DNA from: Lachnospiraceae bacterium
GTDB taxonomy: Bacteria; Bacillota; Clostridia; Lachnospirales; Lachnospiraceae
Assembly: GCA_029008875.1 (NCBI GenBank)
Contig: JAQXJP010000006.1
Coordinates: 21,590-85,589, forward strand
Length of the DNA stretch: 64,000 bases
Direction of reading: 5' to 3'
Position numbers and translations under genes: made by a program. The notes beneath the pieces were generated by a model that was not told where the DNA came from, searched no databases, and worked only from the letters and a program-made list of their open reading frames with translations. Numbering within the stretch: position 1 is the first letter of the stretch; each line of letters opens with the position of its first letter. Below, in pieces: positions 35,474-45,495 of the stretch.

Positions 35474-37813
35474 ATGACAGACATTTCACCGGAAGTCCTC
35501 GCACAGATGGAGGCAGAAGTACAATCGAATAGTGTCGGAATAAAAAAAGCCAAAGATTTTACCAGCCCGGAGGATTTGTATACAGAGCTGATTGCCAGCA
35601 TCCGCAAATACCATCCTTCCGCGGACATCTCTTTGGTGGAAAAAGCATATAAGGTGGCGTATGAGGCCCACGACGGACAGGTACGCAAGTCCGGTGAAGC
35701 CTATATTATTCACCCTCTTTGTGTTGCCACAATCCTGGCGGAATTGGAACTGGACAAGGAGACAATCGCCGCAGGACTCCTGCACGACGTGTTGGAAGAC
35801 ACCATCATGGGGGAGGAGGAGATGCGGAGAGAATTCGGGGATGAAGTCTACCTGCTGGTGGATGGTGTCACCAAATTGGAGCATCTGCATCTCACCGACA
35901 ACACGGTGGACTTGAAGGAAAAAAATGCCGCCAGACTGGAAATGCAGGCGGAGAACCTCCGGAAGATGTTCCTGGCCATGGCCAAGGATATCCGGGTTAT
36001 CCTCATCAAATTGGCGGACCGTCTGCACAATATGCGCACGTTAAAATATCAGTCCAGGGAAGCACAGATTCGCATCGCCCGGGAGACCCAGGAAATCTAT
36101 TGTCCCATCGCACAGCGATTGGGTATCAGCAAACTCAAAATCGAGCTGGATGATTTATCCTTAAAATATCTGCAGCCGGAAGCCTACTATGACCTGGTGG
36201 AAAAAGTCGCAGAGCGCAAATCCGTGCGCGATGAATATGTACAGAGCCTTGTGGACGATGTGCGAAGCTACATCGAGGAGGCAGGAATCCATGCGGAAAT
36301 CTCCGGCCGTGCCAAGCATTTCTTCAGCATCTATAAGAAGATGGTCAATCAGAACAAGACTCTGGATCAGATCTATGATCTGTTTGCAATCCGCATTATC
36401 GTGGACAACGTGAAGGATTGTTATGCGGCTCTTGGAATCATGCATGAGAAATATAAGCCCATACCGGGACGTTTCAAGGACTACATCGCCATGCCCAAGC
36501 CCAACATGTACCAGTCCCTCCACACCACATTGATCGGGCCCACCGGACAGCCCTTTGAGATTCAGATTCGGACGGCAGAGATGCACCGCACCGCAGAATA
36601 CGGTATCGCGGCGCACTGGAAATACAAGGAAGCCAACAACGGAAGTGCCACCTCCACCACGGTGACCGAGGAGGAAAAGCTGAGCTGGCTTCGTCAGATA
36701 TTGGAATGGCAGCAGGATACGTCGGACAATACGGAGTTCATGAGCTTGCTCAAGAGCGACCTGGATCTGTTCTCCGACACCGTATTTTGCTTTACCCCTA
36801 CCGGAGAAGTGAAGAACCTTCCCAACGGGTCCACGCCCATCGATTTCGCATACAGTGTGCACTCCGCGGTGGGCAACAAGATGGTGGGAGCCAAGGTCAA
36901 CGGAAAACTTGTTCCCATTGACTACGTGATTCAAAACGGTGACCGTATTGAGATTATCACCTCCCAGAATTCCAAGGGACCCAGCCGTGACTGGCTCAGC
37001 GTGGTCAAGAGCACCCAGGCCAAGAACAAGATCAATCAGTGGTTCCGGAGTGAACTTAAGGAGGAGAACGTCACCCACGGCAAGGATTTGATTGTGGCCT
37101 ACTGCAAGACCAAGGGAATCAACCTTACCGAGATTATGAAGCCGGAATATCAGGAAAAAATCATGCGCAAGTATGGTTTCCGGGATTGGACCTCCGTCCT
37201 TGCAGCCATCGGGCACGGCGGCCTGAAGGAGAGCCAGATTGTCAACCGCATGCAGGAGGAATATCAGAAGGATCATGTGGTTCCTCTCACCGATGCGGAT
37301 GTGCTGGGAGCCATCGGCGACAGCAAGACCGCGGAGCAGCCCAAGCGCTCCAAGAGTGGAATTGTGGTCAAGGGATTGTATGACGTGGCGGTGCATTTTT
37401 CCAAATGCTGCAGCCCGGTTCCGGGGGATGAAATCGTCGGTTTTGTCACAAGAGGACGAGGGGTCTCCATACACCGTACCGACTGTATCAACATCATCAA
37501 TCTGTCCGATATGGAAAAACATCGTCTCATTGAGGCGGAATGGCAGGCGGATGAAGCGGGAGAGTCTCTTGGAGAATATCTTGGGGAGATCAAGATCTTC
37601 TGTCAGGATCGACAGGGACTTCTGGTGGACATTACCCGGGTATTTACGGAGCGGGAGGTCAACATCATCGGGATCCATTCCCGCACCAGCAAGCAGGGCG
37701 TTGCCACCATCGACGTGTCCTTCAACACCAAGGGACGGGAAGAGATTAAGAGTCTGGTGGAGAGAATCCGTCAGATTGACAATGTTATCGATATCGAGAG
37801 AACAACCGGTTAA
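35474..37813 (+). CDS. rel: Bifunctional (p)ppGpp synthetase/hydrolase
   Basis: A 779-residue RelA/SpoT homologue that makes and degrades the stringent-response alarmone. The N-terminal HD hydrolase domain has HPLCVATILAE and the intact LLHDVLEDT. The synthetase domain has GRAKHFFSIYKKM, DLFAIRIIVDN and IQIRTAEMHRTAEYGIAAHW. A TGS domain (FTPTGEVKNLPNGSTPIDFAY) follows, then a Cys-containing zinc-finger-like region (SKCCSPVPGDEI) and a C-terminal ACT domain (IFCQDRQGLLVDITRVF). All catalytic motifs are kept, so it should be bifunctional. Confidence 0.95.
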   Translation: MTDISPEVLAQMEAEVQSNSVGIKKAKDFTSPEDLYTELIASIRKYHPSADISLVEKAYKVAYEAHDGQVRKSGEAYIIHPLCVATILAELELDKETIAAGLLHDVLEDTIMGEEEMRREFGDEVYLLVDGVTKLEHLHLTDNTVDLKEKNAARLEMQAENLRKMFLAMAKDIRVILIKLADRLHNMRTLKYQSREAQIRIARETQEIYCPIAQRLGISKLKIELDDLSLKYLQPEAYYDLVEKVAERKSVRDEYVQSLVDDVRSYIEEAGIHAEISGRAKHFFSIYKKMVNQNKTLDQIYDLFAIRIIVDNVKDCYAALGIMHEKYKPIPGRFKDYIAMPKPNMYQSLHTTLIGPTGQPFEIQIRTAEMHRTAEYGIAAHWKYKEANNGSATSTTVTEEEKLSWLRQILEWQQDTSDNTEFMSLLKSDLDLFSDTVFCFTPTGEVKNLPNGSTPIDFAYSVHSAVGNKMVGAKVNGKLVPIDYVIQNGDRIEIITSQNSKGPSRDWLSVVKSTQAKNKINQWFRSELKEENVTHGKDLIVAYCKTKGINLTEIMKPEYQEKIMRKYGFRDWTSVLAAIGHGGLKESQIVNRMQEEYQKDHVVPLTDADVLGAIGDSKTAEQPKRSKSGIVVKGLYDVAVHFSKCCSPVPGDEIVGFVTRGRGVSIHRTDCINIINLSDMEKHRLIEAEWQADEAGESLGEYLGEIKIFCQDRQGLLVDITRVFTEREVNIIGIHSRTSKQGVATIDVSFNTKGREEIKSLVERIRQIDNVIDIERTTG

Positions 37814-37819
37814 ACACGC

Positions 37820-37847
37820 AAGAGCCGCATTTGCGGCTCTTCGTTTA
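37820..37847 (+). terminator. Hairpin after rel, probable terminator
   Basis: A 9-bp GC-rich stem (AAGAGCCGC / GCGGCTCTT), a 4-base loop and a T-rich but interrupted tail. The next gene begins 23 bases later without an obvious promoter, so read-through is likely. Confidence 0.65.
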
Positions 37848-37870
37848 TTATTTTAGAGGGAGTATTATTT

Positions 37871-38500
37871 ATGGGCAAATTAAGTGTGGATCAGTATGTG
37901 GTTGGTCCGGTGCAGACGAATTGTTACTTTGTGATAAACAAGGAGACAGGGGAGCTGCTCATTGTGGATCCGGGAGCCAGCGCCACAAAGCTGGCGGAAA
38001 AAATCGAGCAGGGGAATCTGACTCCCAAGGGAATCTTGCTCACCCACGGCCATTTTGATCACGCGGGTGCGGCGCGGGAGCTGGCGGAACAATTTGGAAT
38101 CTCCATCTACGCTCATGAGGCGGAGAAAGAGGTGCTGGAGGATTCCGAGAAAAATGCAAGCTGGATGCTGGGAAAACGGGAAACGTTTTCCGGGGATATC
38201 TTTTTAAAGGATGAGCAGGAATTGGACCTGGCCGGATTTCATATTCGGGTGCTCCACACACCGGGACACACCGTGGGCGGTTGCTGCTATTATTTCTCCT
38301 ATGAGAACGCTGTGTTTGTGGGGGATACCCTGTTTGCATCATCGGTGGGGAGGACGGATCTTCCCACGGGCAGCATGTCCGATTTGATACGGGCAATCAA
38401 GGAAAAACTCATGCCACTGCCGGATAACACCCTGGTGTACACCGGACACGGAGAGGTGACCAGTATTGAGGAAGAGAGGATGTATAACCCTTACCTATGA
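37871..38500 (+). CDS. Metallo-beta-lactamase-fold hydrolase (glyoxalase II-like)
   Basis: A 209-residue MBL-fold protein. The metal-binding motif THGHFDHAG (HxHxDH) lies near residue 58, with further ligands in LHTPGHTVGG, FVGDTLF and YTGHGEVTS. It is shorter than true glyoxalase II and resembles the YcbL group of hydroxyacylglutathione-hydrolase-like proteins, whose physiological substrates are mostly unsettled. It overlaps hemZ by four bases. Confidence 0.88.
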   Translation: MGKLSVDQYVVGPVQTNCYFVINKETGELLIVDPGASATKLAEKIEQGNLTPKGILLTHGHFDHAGAARELAEQFGISIYAHEAEKEVLEDSEKNASWMLGKRETFSGDIFLKDEQELDLAGFHIRVLHTPGHTVGGCCYYFSYENAVFVGDTLFASSVGRTDLPTGSMSDLIRAIKEKLMPLPDNTLVYTGHGEVTSIEEERMYNPYL

Positions 38501-40083
38501 TAGTTGTATTGTTTAGCAGACCGGAATTTGAATACGATGTGCATTCCCTGGTGAAGGCATTTTATCCGAAGGAAGAAGTGGAGATGTACTACACCTGCCC
38601 GGAGGCGGAGGTGGGGGAACACAACCTGGCCTGTGCCCACCATGAGGCGGGGGCACAGCTTGAGGCAATATTGGACGACGCCAACCGGGTGTTGAGCGTT
38701 ACTTACCACGGACTTACAGCGAAAATGGACGAGGTGGAGGGAAATGCCCCGGCGGAGGGGAGAATCGAAATCAGCTGGCAGACCAAGGAGCCGCCGGCCG
38801 TGAATGCACGCCAGTTTGCTGTGGATTACAGCAAGCGTACTCAGGTGAAGAACCTGTTGAAGCAGAATCTCTACGACATGTTGACCGAGTGCTCCGGGAA
38901 GAAGCTCCCCTGGGGAACCCTGACCGGAATCCGTCCCACCAAGATTCCCATGAAGCTCCTGGAAGAAGGGAAGAGCGAGGAGGAAATCGCCTCCTACATG
39001 AAGGAAACCTACCTTGCTTCTGACGAAAAAATCAAGCTCAGTATCGACATTGCCAAGCGGGAGCGCAAGCTTCTGGAAAAAATCGATTATGAGAACGGGT
39101 ACAGTCTGTATATCGGAATCCCCTTCTGCCCGAGCACCTGCGCCTACTGTTCCTTCACCTCCTATCCCCTTTTCACATGGAGAAACCGGGTGGATGAATA
39201 CCTGGATGCGCTGGAGCGGGAAATCGATTACACAGCCCGGAAGTTCTATCACAAGAAACTGAACAGTATCTATATCGGGGGAGGAACCCCCACCACACTG
39301 GAACCCCACCAGCTGGACCGGTTGATTCGGAAAATCAAATGCAGTTTTGATCTGAAGGACTGTGTGGAGTTTACGGTGGAAGCCGGGAGACCGGATTCCA
39401 TCACCAGGGAGAAGCTGGAGGTCCTGCACAAAAACGGAATCGACCGCATCTCGGTGAACCCACAGACCATGAAGCAGGAGACTTTGGATATCATCGGAAG
39501 GCACCACACGGTGGAGCAGACCATCGCAAGCTACAAGATGGCCCGGGAGATCGGATTTGACAACATTAACATGGATTTGATTATCGGCCTGCCGGAGGAG
39601 AATCTGGAGGATGTGCGCCATACCATGGAGATCATCGAGGAATTGAAGCCGGACAACGTGACCGTTCATTCCCTCGCCGTGAAGCGTGCTGCAAGAATGA
39701 CGATTTTCAAGGATCGTTTTCAGGATATGCAGATGGTCAATACCCAGGAGCACATGGACCTGTGCCAGGAGTATTGTGATAAAATCGGACTGCAACCCTA
39801 CTACCTCTACCGCCAGAAGGGAATGGCGGGGAACATGGAGAATGTGGGATACGCTGCAGAGGGAAAGGCAGGGGTCTACAACATTCTGATCATGGAGGAG
39901 AAACAGACCATCGTGGCCCTGGGTGCCGGCGCCACTACGAAGCGTGTGTGGACGACTCCGAACCCGGATGGGACACATCGGATCGAAAGGTGCGAGAACG
40001 TGAAGGATGTGGGGCTGTATATTGAGAAAATTGACGAGATGATTGAGCGTAAACGTATACTTTTTTTACCGACTCAAGATTAA
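38497..40083 (+). CDS. hemZ: Coproporphyrinogen dehydrogenase-like radical SAM protein HemZ
   Basis: A 528-residue radical SAM enzyme. The first 160 residues are the HemZ-specific N-terminal extension. The cluster motif CPSTCAYCSF lies near residue 210, followed by YIGGGTPTTLEPHQLDRL and GLPEENLEDV as in the HemN/HemZ family. HemZ proteins are named for coproporphyrinogen oxidation, but family members also include heme chaperones and the activity here is untested. It is co-translated with the MBL hydrolase. A terminator closes the unit. Confidence 0.88.
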   Translation: MIVVLFSRPEFEYDVHSLVKAFYPKEEVEMYYTCPEAEVGEHNLACAHHEAGAQLEAILDDANRVLSVTYHGLTAKMDEVEGNAPAEGRIEISWQTKEPPAVNARQFAVDYSKRTQVKNLLKQNLYDMLTECSGKKLPWGTLTGIRPTKIPMKLLEEGKSEEEIASYMKETYLASDEKIKLSIDIAKRERKLLEKIDYENGYSLYIGIPFCPSTCAYCSFTSYPLFTWRNRVDEYLDALEREIDYTARKFYHKKLNSIYIGGGTPTTLEPHQLDRLIRKIKCSFDLKDCVEFTVEAGRPDSITREKLEVLHKNGIDRISVNPQTMKQETLDIIGRHHTVEQTIASYKMAREIGFDNINMDLIIGLPEENLEDVRHTMEIIEELKPDNVTVHSLAVKRAARMTIFKDRFQDMQMVNTQEHMDLCQEYCDKIGLQPYYLYRQKGMAGNMENVGYAAEGKAGVYNILIMEEKQTIVALGAGATTKRVWTTPNPDGTHRIERCENVKDVGLYIEKIDEMIERKRILFLPTQD

Positions 40084-40106
40084 CAGATAGTGTGGAAATT
40101 GCATTA

Positions 40107-40144
40107 GGGCAGTTATAAACAGAAATGTTTGTAACTGCCCTTTT
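40107..40144 (+). terminator. Intrinsic terminator after hemZ
   Basis: A 14-bp stem (GGGCAGTTATAAAC with one G-T pair), a 6-base loop and TTTT. Confidence 0.9.
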
Positions 40145-40186
40145 GTTCATTCGGTCTTTTTTGTGTTCATAGATAGCAACCGATTT

Positions 40187-40214
40187 TTGGCAAGATAGAA
40201 TGTGAGAATATAAT
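40187..40214 (+). promoter_or_regulatory. Sigma-A promoter of the GH94-GH94-GH3 operon
   Basis: TTGGCA (40187-40192), a 16-bp spacer and TATAAT (40209-40214). The leader to the ATG is about 73 bases. No clear catabolite-repression (cre) box is seen. Confidence 0.7.
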
Positions 40215-40293
40215 TTATGACAGATTTTTGATATTGGAAGAGTGCGTTAACAAGTAAAATGAGGGTGCGAAAAATAGATAATTGGAGGTAAAC

Positions 40294-42975
40294 ATGCAGT
40301 TTATTGATAGAAAAGGTATATTCTCTGTTTCAAAACCGGAAAATTATAGCTATCTGTATTTTCCGATTGCAGGCGAGAAGGGCTTAAAAAGTGTGGTAAC
40401 ACCGAATCTTGGGGGGGATAGCAAACTAAATCAGAATGCATTTTTGCTGGAGCCGGTGAGTGTGGAGAATTTGCATAACAATCGGTCCGGAAGAAATTTC
40501 TGGTGCCAGGTCAGAGGCGTAGGCAATTGGTCGGCCGTTGGGCAGTCAGCGGAAACGGAGGCGGAGCGATTCACCTCTAGTCAGGAAGAAAGTGAGGTTA
40601 CTGCGGGGTTCATGTGGCATCTGCTCACAAGAAAATCCCACAAGTATGGACTGGCTTCAAAGACGGTTTCTTTTGTGCCGGTGGAAGGTAACGTGGAAGT
40701 TTTGCATGTTGAGATTACCAACATCGGGGATCAAGCTAGAGAGATTGCAGCTGTTGCAGCTGTGCCGATATACGGCAGAAGCGCGGATAATATCCGGGAC
40801 CACAGACATGTAACATCATTGTTACATCGGATCCGCACTACGGAGTATGGAGTATATGTCAGACCTACATTATCCTTTGATGAGAGAGGTCATCAGAAAA
40901 ACAAATTGACCTACTATGTGTGCGGCGTTGGTGGCATGGGAGAAAAACCGGAGTCCTTTTATCCGGTGGCAGAGAATTTCATCGGAGAGGGGGGAACCTA
41001 TACTCATCCGAGAAAGCTTCTTGAGAATGGGAAAGGTGTTCCTGCCGGCGTGCAATTTGAGGGAAAAGAGGCACTGGGAGGAATTCGCTTCCCAGAGGTT
41101 ACCCTGCATCCGGGACAGAGTATCAGCTATACTGTTTTGATTGGTGCGACGGAAAAGGAAGATGAAATCCTGGAAATAATTCGTCTGTTCGACAGTAGCG
41201 ATAAGGTTGAGTCACAGCGCAAGATGGTCGAGGATTATTGGCAGAAACAGGTCAATGTCGAATTTTATACCAGAAACAGGGCATTTGATAACTTTATGTA
41301 CTGGGTAAGTTTTCAACCATTTTTGCGCCGCATATATGGCTGTTCTTTCCTCCCCTATCATGATTACGGAAAAGGCGGAAGAGGATGGAGAGATTTGTGG
41401 CAAGATTGTCTTGCCCTGTTGATGATGAATCCGGATGGAGTACGCCAAATGATTATTGAGAATTACGGCGGGGTTCGTGTGGATGGAACAAACGCTACCA
41501 TCATTGGAGAGAGACAGGGAGAATTCATTGCTGATCGCAACAATATCACGCGGGTGTGGATGGATCATGGTGTTTGGCCATTTCTTACCACGAAGTTGTA
41601 TATGGATCAGACCGGTGATGTTGACATATTAAATCAGCAGGTAACTTATTTCAAAGATAAACAGGTTGAGCGCGGAACATCCAGTGATGATGCGTGGGAT
41701 GAAGAGTATGGAAATCTCCAAAAGACAGTTCGTGGAGAAACGTATCGGGGAACCATTTTGGAACATCTATTGCTGCAACATTTGTGCGCATTCTATGAGG
41801 TGGGTGAGCACAATCATATCCGGCTTCGCGGGGCAGATTGGAACGACGCCATTGATATGGCAGAACAACGGGGAGAAAGCGTCGCATTTACTTGCGCCTA
41901 TGCAGGGAATTTAATGCAGTTGGCACACTATGTTCGTCTTTTGATGAAAAGATATGGGCAACAGCGAGTGGAACTGATGGAAGAGATGAGCATTCTCCTT
42001 GGGAATAATGTGTACGATGATATAGGGAAAAAAGTTTCGATTTTACGACTCTATGAAAAACAGTGCAGACATGAGATAAGTGGCGCGAAAGTGCAGATGA
42101 AGGTGGAGGTCCTTGCCCAAATTCTCGAGAAAATGGCACAGTGGATGATGCAGCACATCCGTAAGACAGAATGGGTTACGGACGGAGAAGGAAACGGATG
42201 GTTTAACAGTTATTACGATAACAGTGGCAACCAGGTAGAGGGTGCATTTGAGAAGGGTGTTCGCATGATGCTGACGGGACAGGTGTTTGCCTTGATGAGC
42301 AAAACTGCGGATCCGGAGCAGATGAAAGCAATTATTCGGAGCGCTGACAAGTATCTCTATGAAAAAGAGGTCGGCGGATATCGCATTAACACCAATTTCC
42401 ATGAAGAAAAATATGACATGGGACGGATGTTTGGATTTGCCTATGGCGAGAAGGAAAATGGTGCTGTATTTTCCCATATGACCGTAATGTACGCAAATGC
42501 GCTGTACCAGAACAATTTTGTGGAAGCGGGATATAAGGCCCTTCAGACTCTTGCGGACACTGCCATAAACTTCGAGACAAGCAGGATGTACCCCGGGATT
42601 CCTGAGTACTTCAATAATGAGGGCCGCGGGATGTATTCATATCTGACCGGTGCAGCCAGTTGGTATATGCTTACCATGATTACAGAAGTGTTCGGTGTCA
42701 AAGGGGAATTGGGGAACCTGTTGTTCTCTCCCAAACTGATGCTGCAACAATTCGATGAGAACAAAACGGCGGGGATAACCCTGACATTTGCCGGCAAAAG
42801 GTTCGAGGTTGCCTACATAAATAGCAATGGAAAAGCGTATGGAGACTACGACGTTGCCAAAGCAACTGTTGATGGACGGAATATATTGATTGAAAATAGC
42901 CGAGCTATTTTGCGTCAGGAAGAAATTGTAAACTTGGATGACCATGTCCATAAGATTGTTGTTGTGCTAGAGTAG
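40294..42975 (+). CDS. GH94 phosphorylase, probably laminaribiose phosphorylase
   Basis: An 893-residue inverting phosphorylase of GH94. Such enzymes split beta-glucosidic bonds with phosphate to give alpha-glucose 1-phosphate. The N-terminal beta-sandwich carries DHRHVTSLLHRI and PTLSFDERGHQKN. The catalytic barrel shows HDYGKGGRGWRDLWQDCLAL and the acid-bearing GADWNDAIDMA near residues 512-522. From memory the overall length and these segments fit characterised laminaribiose phosphorylases better than cellobiose phosphorylases. There is no signal peptide, so it works in the cytoplasm. I start it at the ATG at 40294 (GGAGG five bases upstream) rather than the TTG at 40282, which overlaps the region of the ribosome site. 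The cytoplasmic GH16 of the locus fits a beta-1,3-glucan substrate. Confidence 0.8.
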   Translation: MQFIDRKGIFSVSKPENYSYLYFPIAGEKGLKSVVTPNLGGDSKLNQNAFLLEPVSVENLHNNRSGRNFWCQVRGVGNWSAVGQSAETEAERFTSSQEESEVTAGFMWHLLTRKSHKYGLASKTVSFVPVEGNVEVLHVEITNIGDQAREIAAVAAVPIYGRSADNIRDHRHVTSLLHRIRTTEYGVYVRPTLSFDERGHQKNKLTYYVCGVGGMGEKPESFYPVAENFIGEGGTYTHPRKLLENGKGVPAGVQFEGKEALGGIRFPEVTLHPGQSISYTVLIGATEKEDEILEIIRLFDSSDKVESQRKMVEDYWQKQVNVEFYTRNRAFDNFMYWVSFQPFLRRIYGCSFLPYHDYGKGGRGWRDLWQDCLALLMMNPDGVRQMIIENYGGVRVDGTNATIIGERQGEFIADRNNITRVWMDHGVWPFLTTKLYMDQTGDVDILNQQVTYFKDKQVERGTSSDDAWDEEYGNLQKTVRGETYRGTILEHLLLQHLCAFYEVGEHNHIRLRGADWNDAIDMAEQRGESVAFTCAYAGNLMQLAHYVRLLMKRYGQQRVELMEEMSILLGNNVYDDIGKKVSILRLYEKQCRHEISGAKVQMKVEVLAQILEKMAQWMMQHIRKTEWVTDGEGNGWFNSYYDNSGNQVEGAFEKGVRMMLTGQVFALMSKTADPEQMKAIIRSADKYLYEKEVGGYRINTNFHEEKYDMGRMFGFAYGEKENGAVFSHMTVMYANALYQNNFVEAGYKALQTLADTAINFETSRMYPGIPEYFNNEGRGMYSYLTGAASWYMLTMITEVFGVKGELGNLLFSPKLMLQQFDENKTAGITLTFAGKRFEVAYINSNGKAYGDYDVAKATVDGRNILIENSRAILRQEEIVNLDDHVHKIVVVLE

Positions 42976-42988
42976 AAAGGGGAAGAAT

Positions 42989-45403
42989 ATGCAATATGGA
43001 TATTTTGACGAACAGAAGAGGGAATATGTAATCACAAGGCCGGATACACCTGCACCATGGGCCAATTATTTGGGATCTCCGGAGTATGGCGCGATTATCT
43101 CCAACAACGCGGGGGGATACAGCTTTGCAAAGTCAGGTGCCAACGGGAGAATTTTGCGATATATCTTTAATAATTTTGATCAGCCGGGGCGCTACATTTA
43201 TATTCGTGACAATGTGACCCGGGATTACTGGTCTGCATCTTGGCAGCCGGTGGGAAAAGATCTGAAAGAATATGAATGCGAATGCTGTCATGGAACCGGA
43301 TATACAAGGATGCTTGCTCGGTACAGCGGAATTCATTCTGAAGTGCGTTATTATGTACCGCTGCATCAGTCATACGAGGTATGGAATTTGAGCCTGACCA
43401 ATCATTCTGATGAGACTAGAGAGTTGACTGTCACCGGATATGCAGAGTTTACCAATAACAGCAATTATGAGCAGGATCAGGTCAATCTTCAATATTCACA
43501 GTTTATTACCAGAACCGAATTCCGTGGAGACCGGATTCGCCAGACCATCCATGGCAACCTAGATGGGCTTGAGGAAGGAAAAGATGTTGATGATAAGGTG
43601 GTTATTGATCGTTTCTTTGGACTGGCCGGTGCAACCGTAGATTCCTATTGTGGAGAAAAGGAGAAGTTCTTAGGCCGTTATCATGGTTATGGAAACCCGG
43701 TTGGGGTGGAAAACGGAAATCTTGGTAATGAGGTGAACTACAACGGAAATGGGTGTGGGGCATTGTCCACGGTAATCAGATTGGCTCCGGGGGAGACAAA
43801 GCAGATAGCATTTGTCCTTGGTATGAAGTATGAGGAGGAAGCGACCCGGATTATCAAACACTATGCTGACCTGAAGGCAACCTGCGATTTTGAAATGGGA
43901 GAACTGACCGCATATTGGCATGAAAAGCTGAATCATTTCAAGGTTAATACGCCTAGCACAGAGTTCAACACTATGATTAACACATGGAATGCGTATAACT
44001 GCTTCATGACCTTCATCTGGTCACGGGCAGCGTCCTTTATATACTGCGGATTGCGAAACGGATATGGTTATCGTGACACGGTACAGGACATTCAGGGTGT
44101 TATTCACCTTGCACCGGAAATGGCTTTGGAGAAAATACGGTTTATGCTCTCCGCGCAGGTGGACAATGGTGGTGGTCTTCCACTCGTTAAGTATACACAT
44201 TGCCCGGGACATGAGGACACACCGGATGATCCTTCATATGTGAAGGAAACAGGACATCCGGCCTATCGTGCGGATGATGCGCTGTGGCTGTTCCCCACAG
44301 TCTACAAATATATCTCAGAATCCGGCAATCTGGATTTTATTGATGAGGTAATCCCCTTTGCAAATAAGGGGGAGGGAACGGTATATGAACACCTGAAGCG
44401 CGCCATTGATTTTTCCATGAATCATCTTGGAATTCACGGGATGCCGGCAGGACTTTATGCGGATTGGAATGATTGCTTACGTCTGGGGAAAGACGGGGAA
44501 TCATCATTTGTTGCATTTCAGTTTTATTATGCGATGACGATATTAAAAAAGTTCGCTGAGTATAAAAAGGACAGTGAGTATATCATCTTCTTGAACGAAA
44601 GTCAGGAAAACCTCGCAAAAACAATTCAGGATTACTGCTGGAATGAGGATCGCTTCATTCGTGGATTTACGGAGGCTGGAGAGGTGATTGGACGTCGCGA
44701 TGATCCGGAAGCCAACATGTGGCTCAACCCACAGAGTTGGAGTGTCATCAGCGGTTTTGCATCCCAGGAGCAAGCGGACGCGGCGCTCGACAATGTATAT
44801 CGTCAGTTGAATACAGAGTATGGTGCCATTCTCATGGATCCGCCATACCACGAGCATGCGTTTGAAGGAGCACTGGCCGTTATCTATAATGCTGGAACAA
44901 AAGAAAATTCCGGTATCTTTTCCCAGTCCCAAGGATGGATTATCCTTGCCGAGGCGTTGATGGGACACGGAGATCGAGCCTTCGAGTACTTTATGGAAAA
45001 TGCTCCGGCTGCACAGAATGATCGTGCAGAGATTCGTACTCTTGAGCCATATTGTTACGGCCAGTTTACCGAAGGAAAGGCAAGTCCGAATTTTGGCCGT
45101 TCCCACGTACATTGGTTGACGGGCACCGCATCCACCATTATGGTTGGTTGCGTGGAAGGAATTCTTGGTATGCGTCCGGATTTCTACGGACTCCGAATTG
45201 CACCCTCCATTCCGAGGGAGTGGGATCACGTGGAAATTGAAAAGGACTTTAGAGGAAAGCATCTTCATATTGTCGTAGATAATCCAAATCATGTGGAGAG
45301 CGGATGCAACAACGTGACCGTAAATGGCACGGCAATAGAAGGTAATTACATTTCGGAAACAATTATGACGGAGCAGACAGAAATAATCTGTGTGATGTCA
45401 TAA
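42989..45403 (+). CDS. GH94 phosphorylase, cellobiose/cellobionate/chitobiose-phosphorylase-like
   Basis: An 804-residue GH94 enzyme of the shorter, cellobiose-phosphorylase-like group. It opens YGYFDEQKREYVITRPDTPA and has NAGGYSF, NGYGYRDTVQDIQGVIHL and YADWNDCLRLG (catalytic acid region near 490-500). The C-terminal HWLTGTASTIMVG and PSIPREWDHVEIEKDF complete the family pattern. It would convert a disaccharide plus phosphate to alpha-glucose 1-phosphate and a second sugar. Which disaccharide (cellobiose, cellobionate, chitobiose, other) cannot be settled by eye. It is clearly not a recent duplicate of the GH94 gene 13 bases upstream; the two belong to different subgroups, suggesting different linkages or acceptor sugars. 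Confidence 0.82.
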   Translation: MQYGYFDEQKREYVITRPDTPAPWANYLGSPEYGAIISNNAGGYSFAKSGANGRILRYIFNNFDQPGRYIYIRDNVTRDYWSASWQPVGKDLKEYECECCHGTGYTRMLARYSGIHSEVRYYVPLHQSYEVWNLSLTNHSDETRELTVTGYAEFTNNSNYEQDQVNLQYSQFITRTEFRGDRIRQTIHGNLDGLEEGKDVDDKVVIDRFFGLAGATVDSYCGEKEKFLGRYHGYGNPVGVENGNLGNEVNYNGNGCGALSTVIRLAPGETKQIAFVLGMKYEEEATRIIKHYADLKATCDFEMGELTAYWHEKLNHFKVNTPSTEFNTMINTWNAYNCFMTFIWSRAASFIYCGLRNGYGYRDTVQDIQGVIHLAPEMALEKIRFMLSAQVDNGGGLPLVKYTHCPGHEDTPDDPSYVKETGHPAYRADDALWLFPTVYKYISESGNLDFIDEVIPFANKGEGTVYEHLKRAIDFSMNHLGIHGMPAGLYADWNDCLRLGKDGESSFVAFQFYYAMTILKKFAEYKKDSEYIIFLNESQENLAKTIQDYCWNEDRFIRGFTEAGEVIGRRDDPEANMWLNPQSWSVISGFASQEQADAALDNVYRQLNTEYGAILMDPPYHEHAFEGALAVIYNAGTKENSGIFSQSQGWIILAEALMGHGDRAFEYFMENAPAAQNDRAEIRTLEPYCYGQFTEGKASPNFGRSHVHWLTGTASTIMVGCVEGILGMRPDFYGLRIAPSIPREWDHVEIEKDFRGKHLHIVVDNPNHVESGCNNVTVNGTAIEGNYISETIMTEQTEIICVMS

Positions 45404-45410
45404 AAATGCA

Positions 45411-45444
45411 GTCGGGGATTGTCAGATGATTGACAGTTCCCGGC
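45411..45444 (+). terminator. Hairpin between the second GH94 gene and the GH3 gene
   Basis: A 14-bp stem with three G-T pairs (GTCGGGGATTGTCA / TGACAGTTCCCGGC) and a 6-base loop, followed by CTTGTTTG. It may be a partial terminator or an mRNA-processing structure lowering GH3 expression relative to the phosphorylases. Confidence 0.5.
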
Positions 45445-45495
45445 TTGTTTGACATCATAGGGAATGAACAGAAATTATGTAGGGAGAGAGATGAT

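Noticed and set aside
36161..37678. Minus-strand frame of 505 codons opposite rel, and a similar one (38491-39978) opposite hemZ
   Set aside because: Both lie wholly within well-recognised plus-strand genes and show no motifs of their own.
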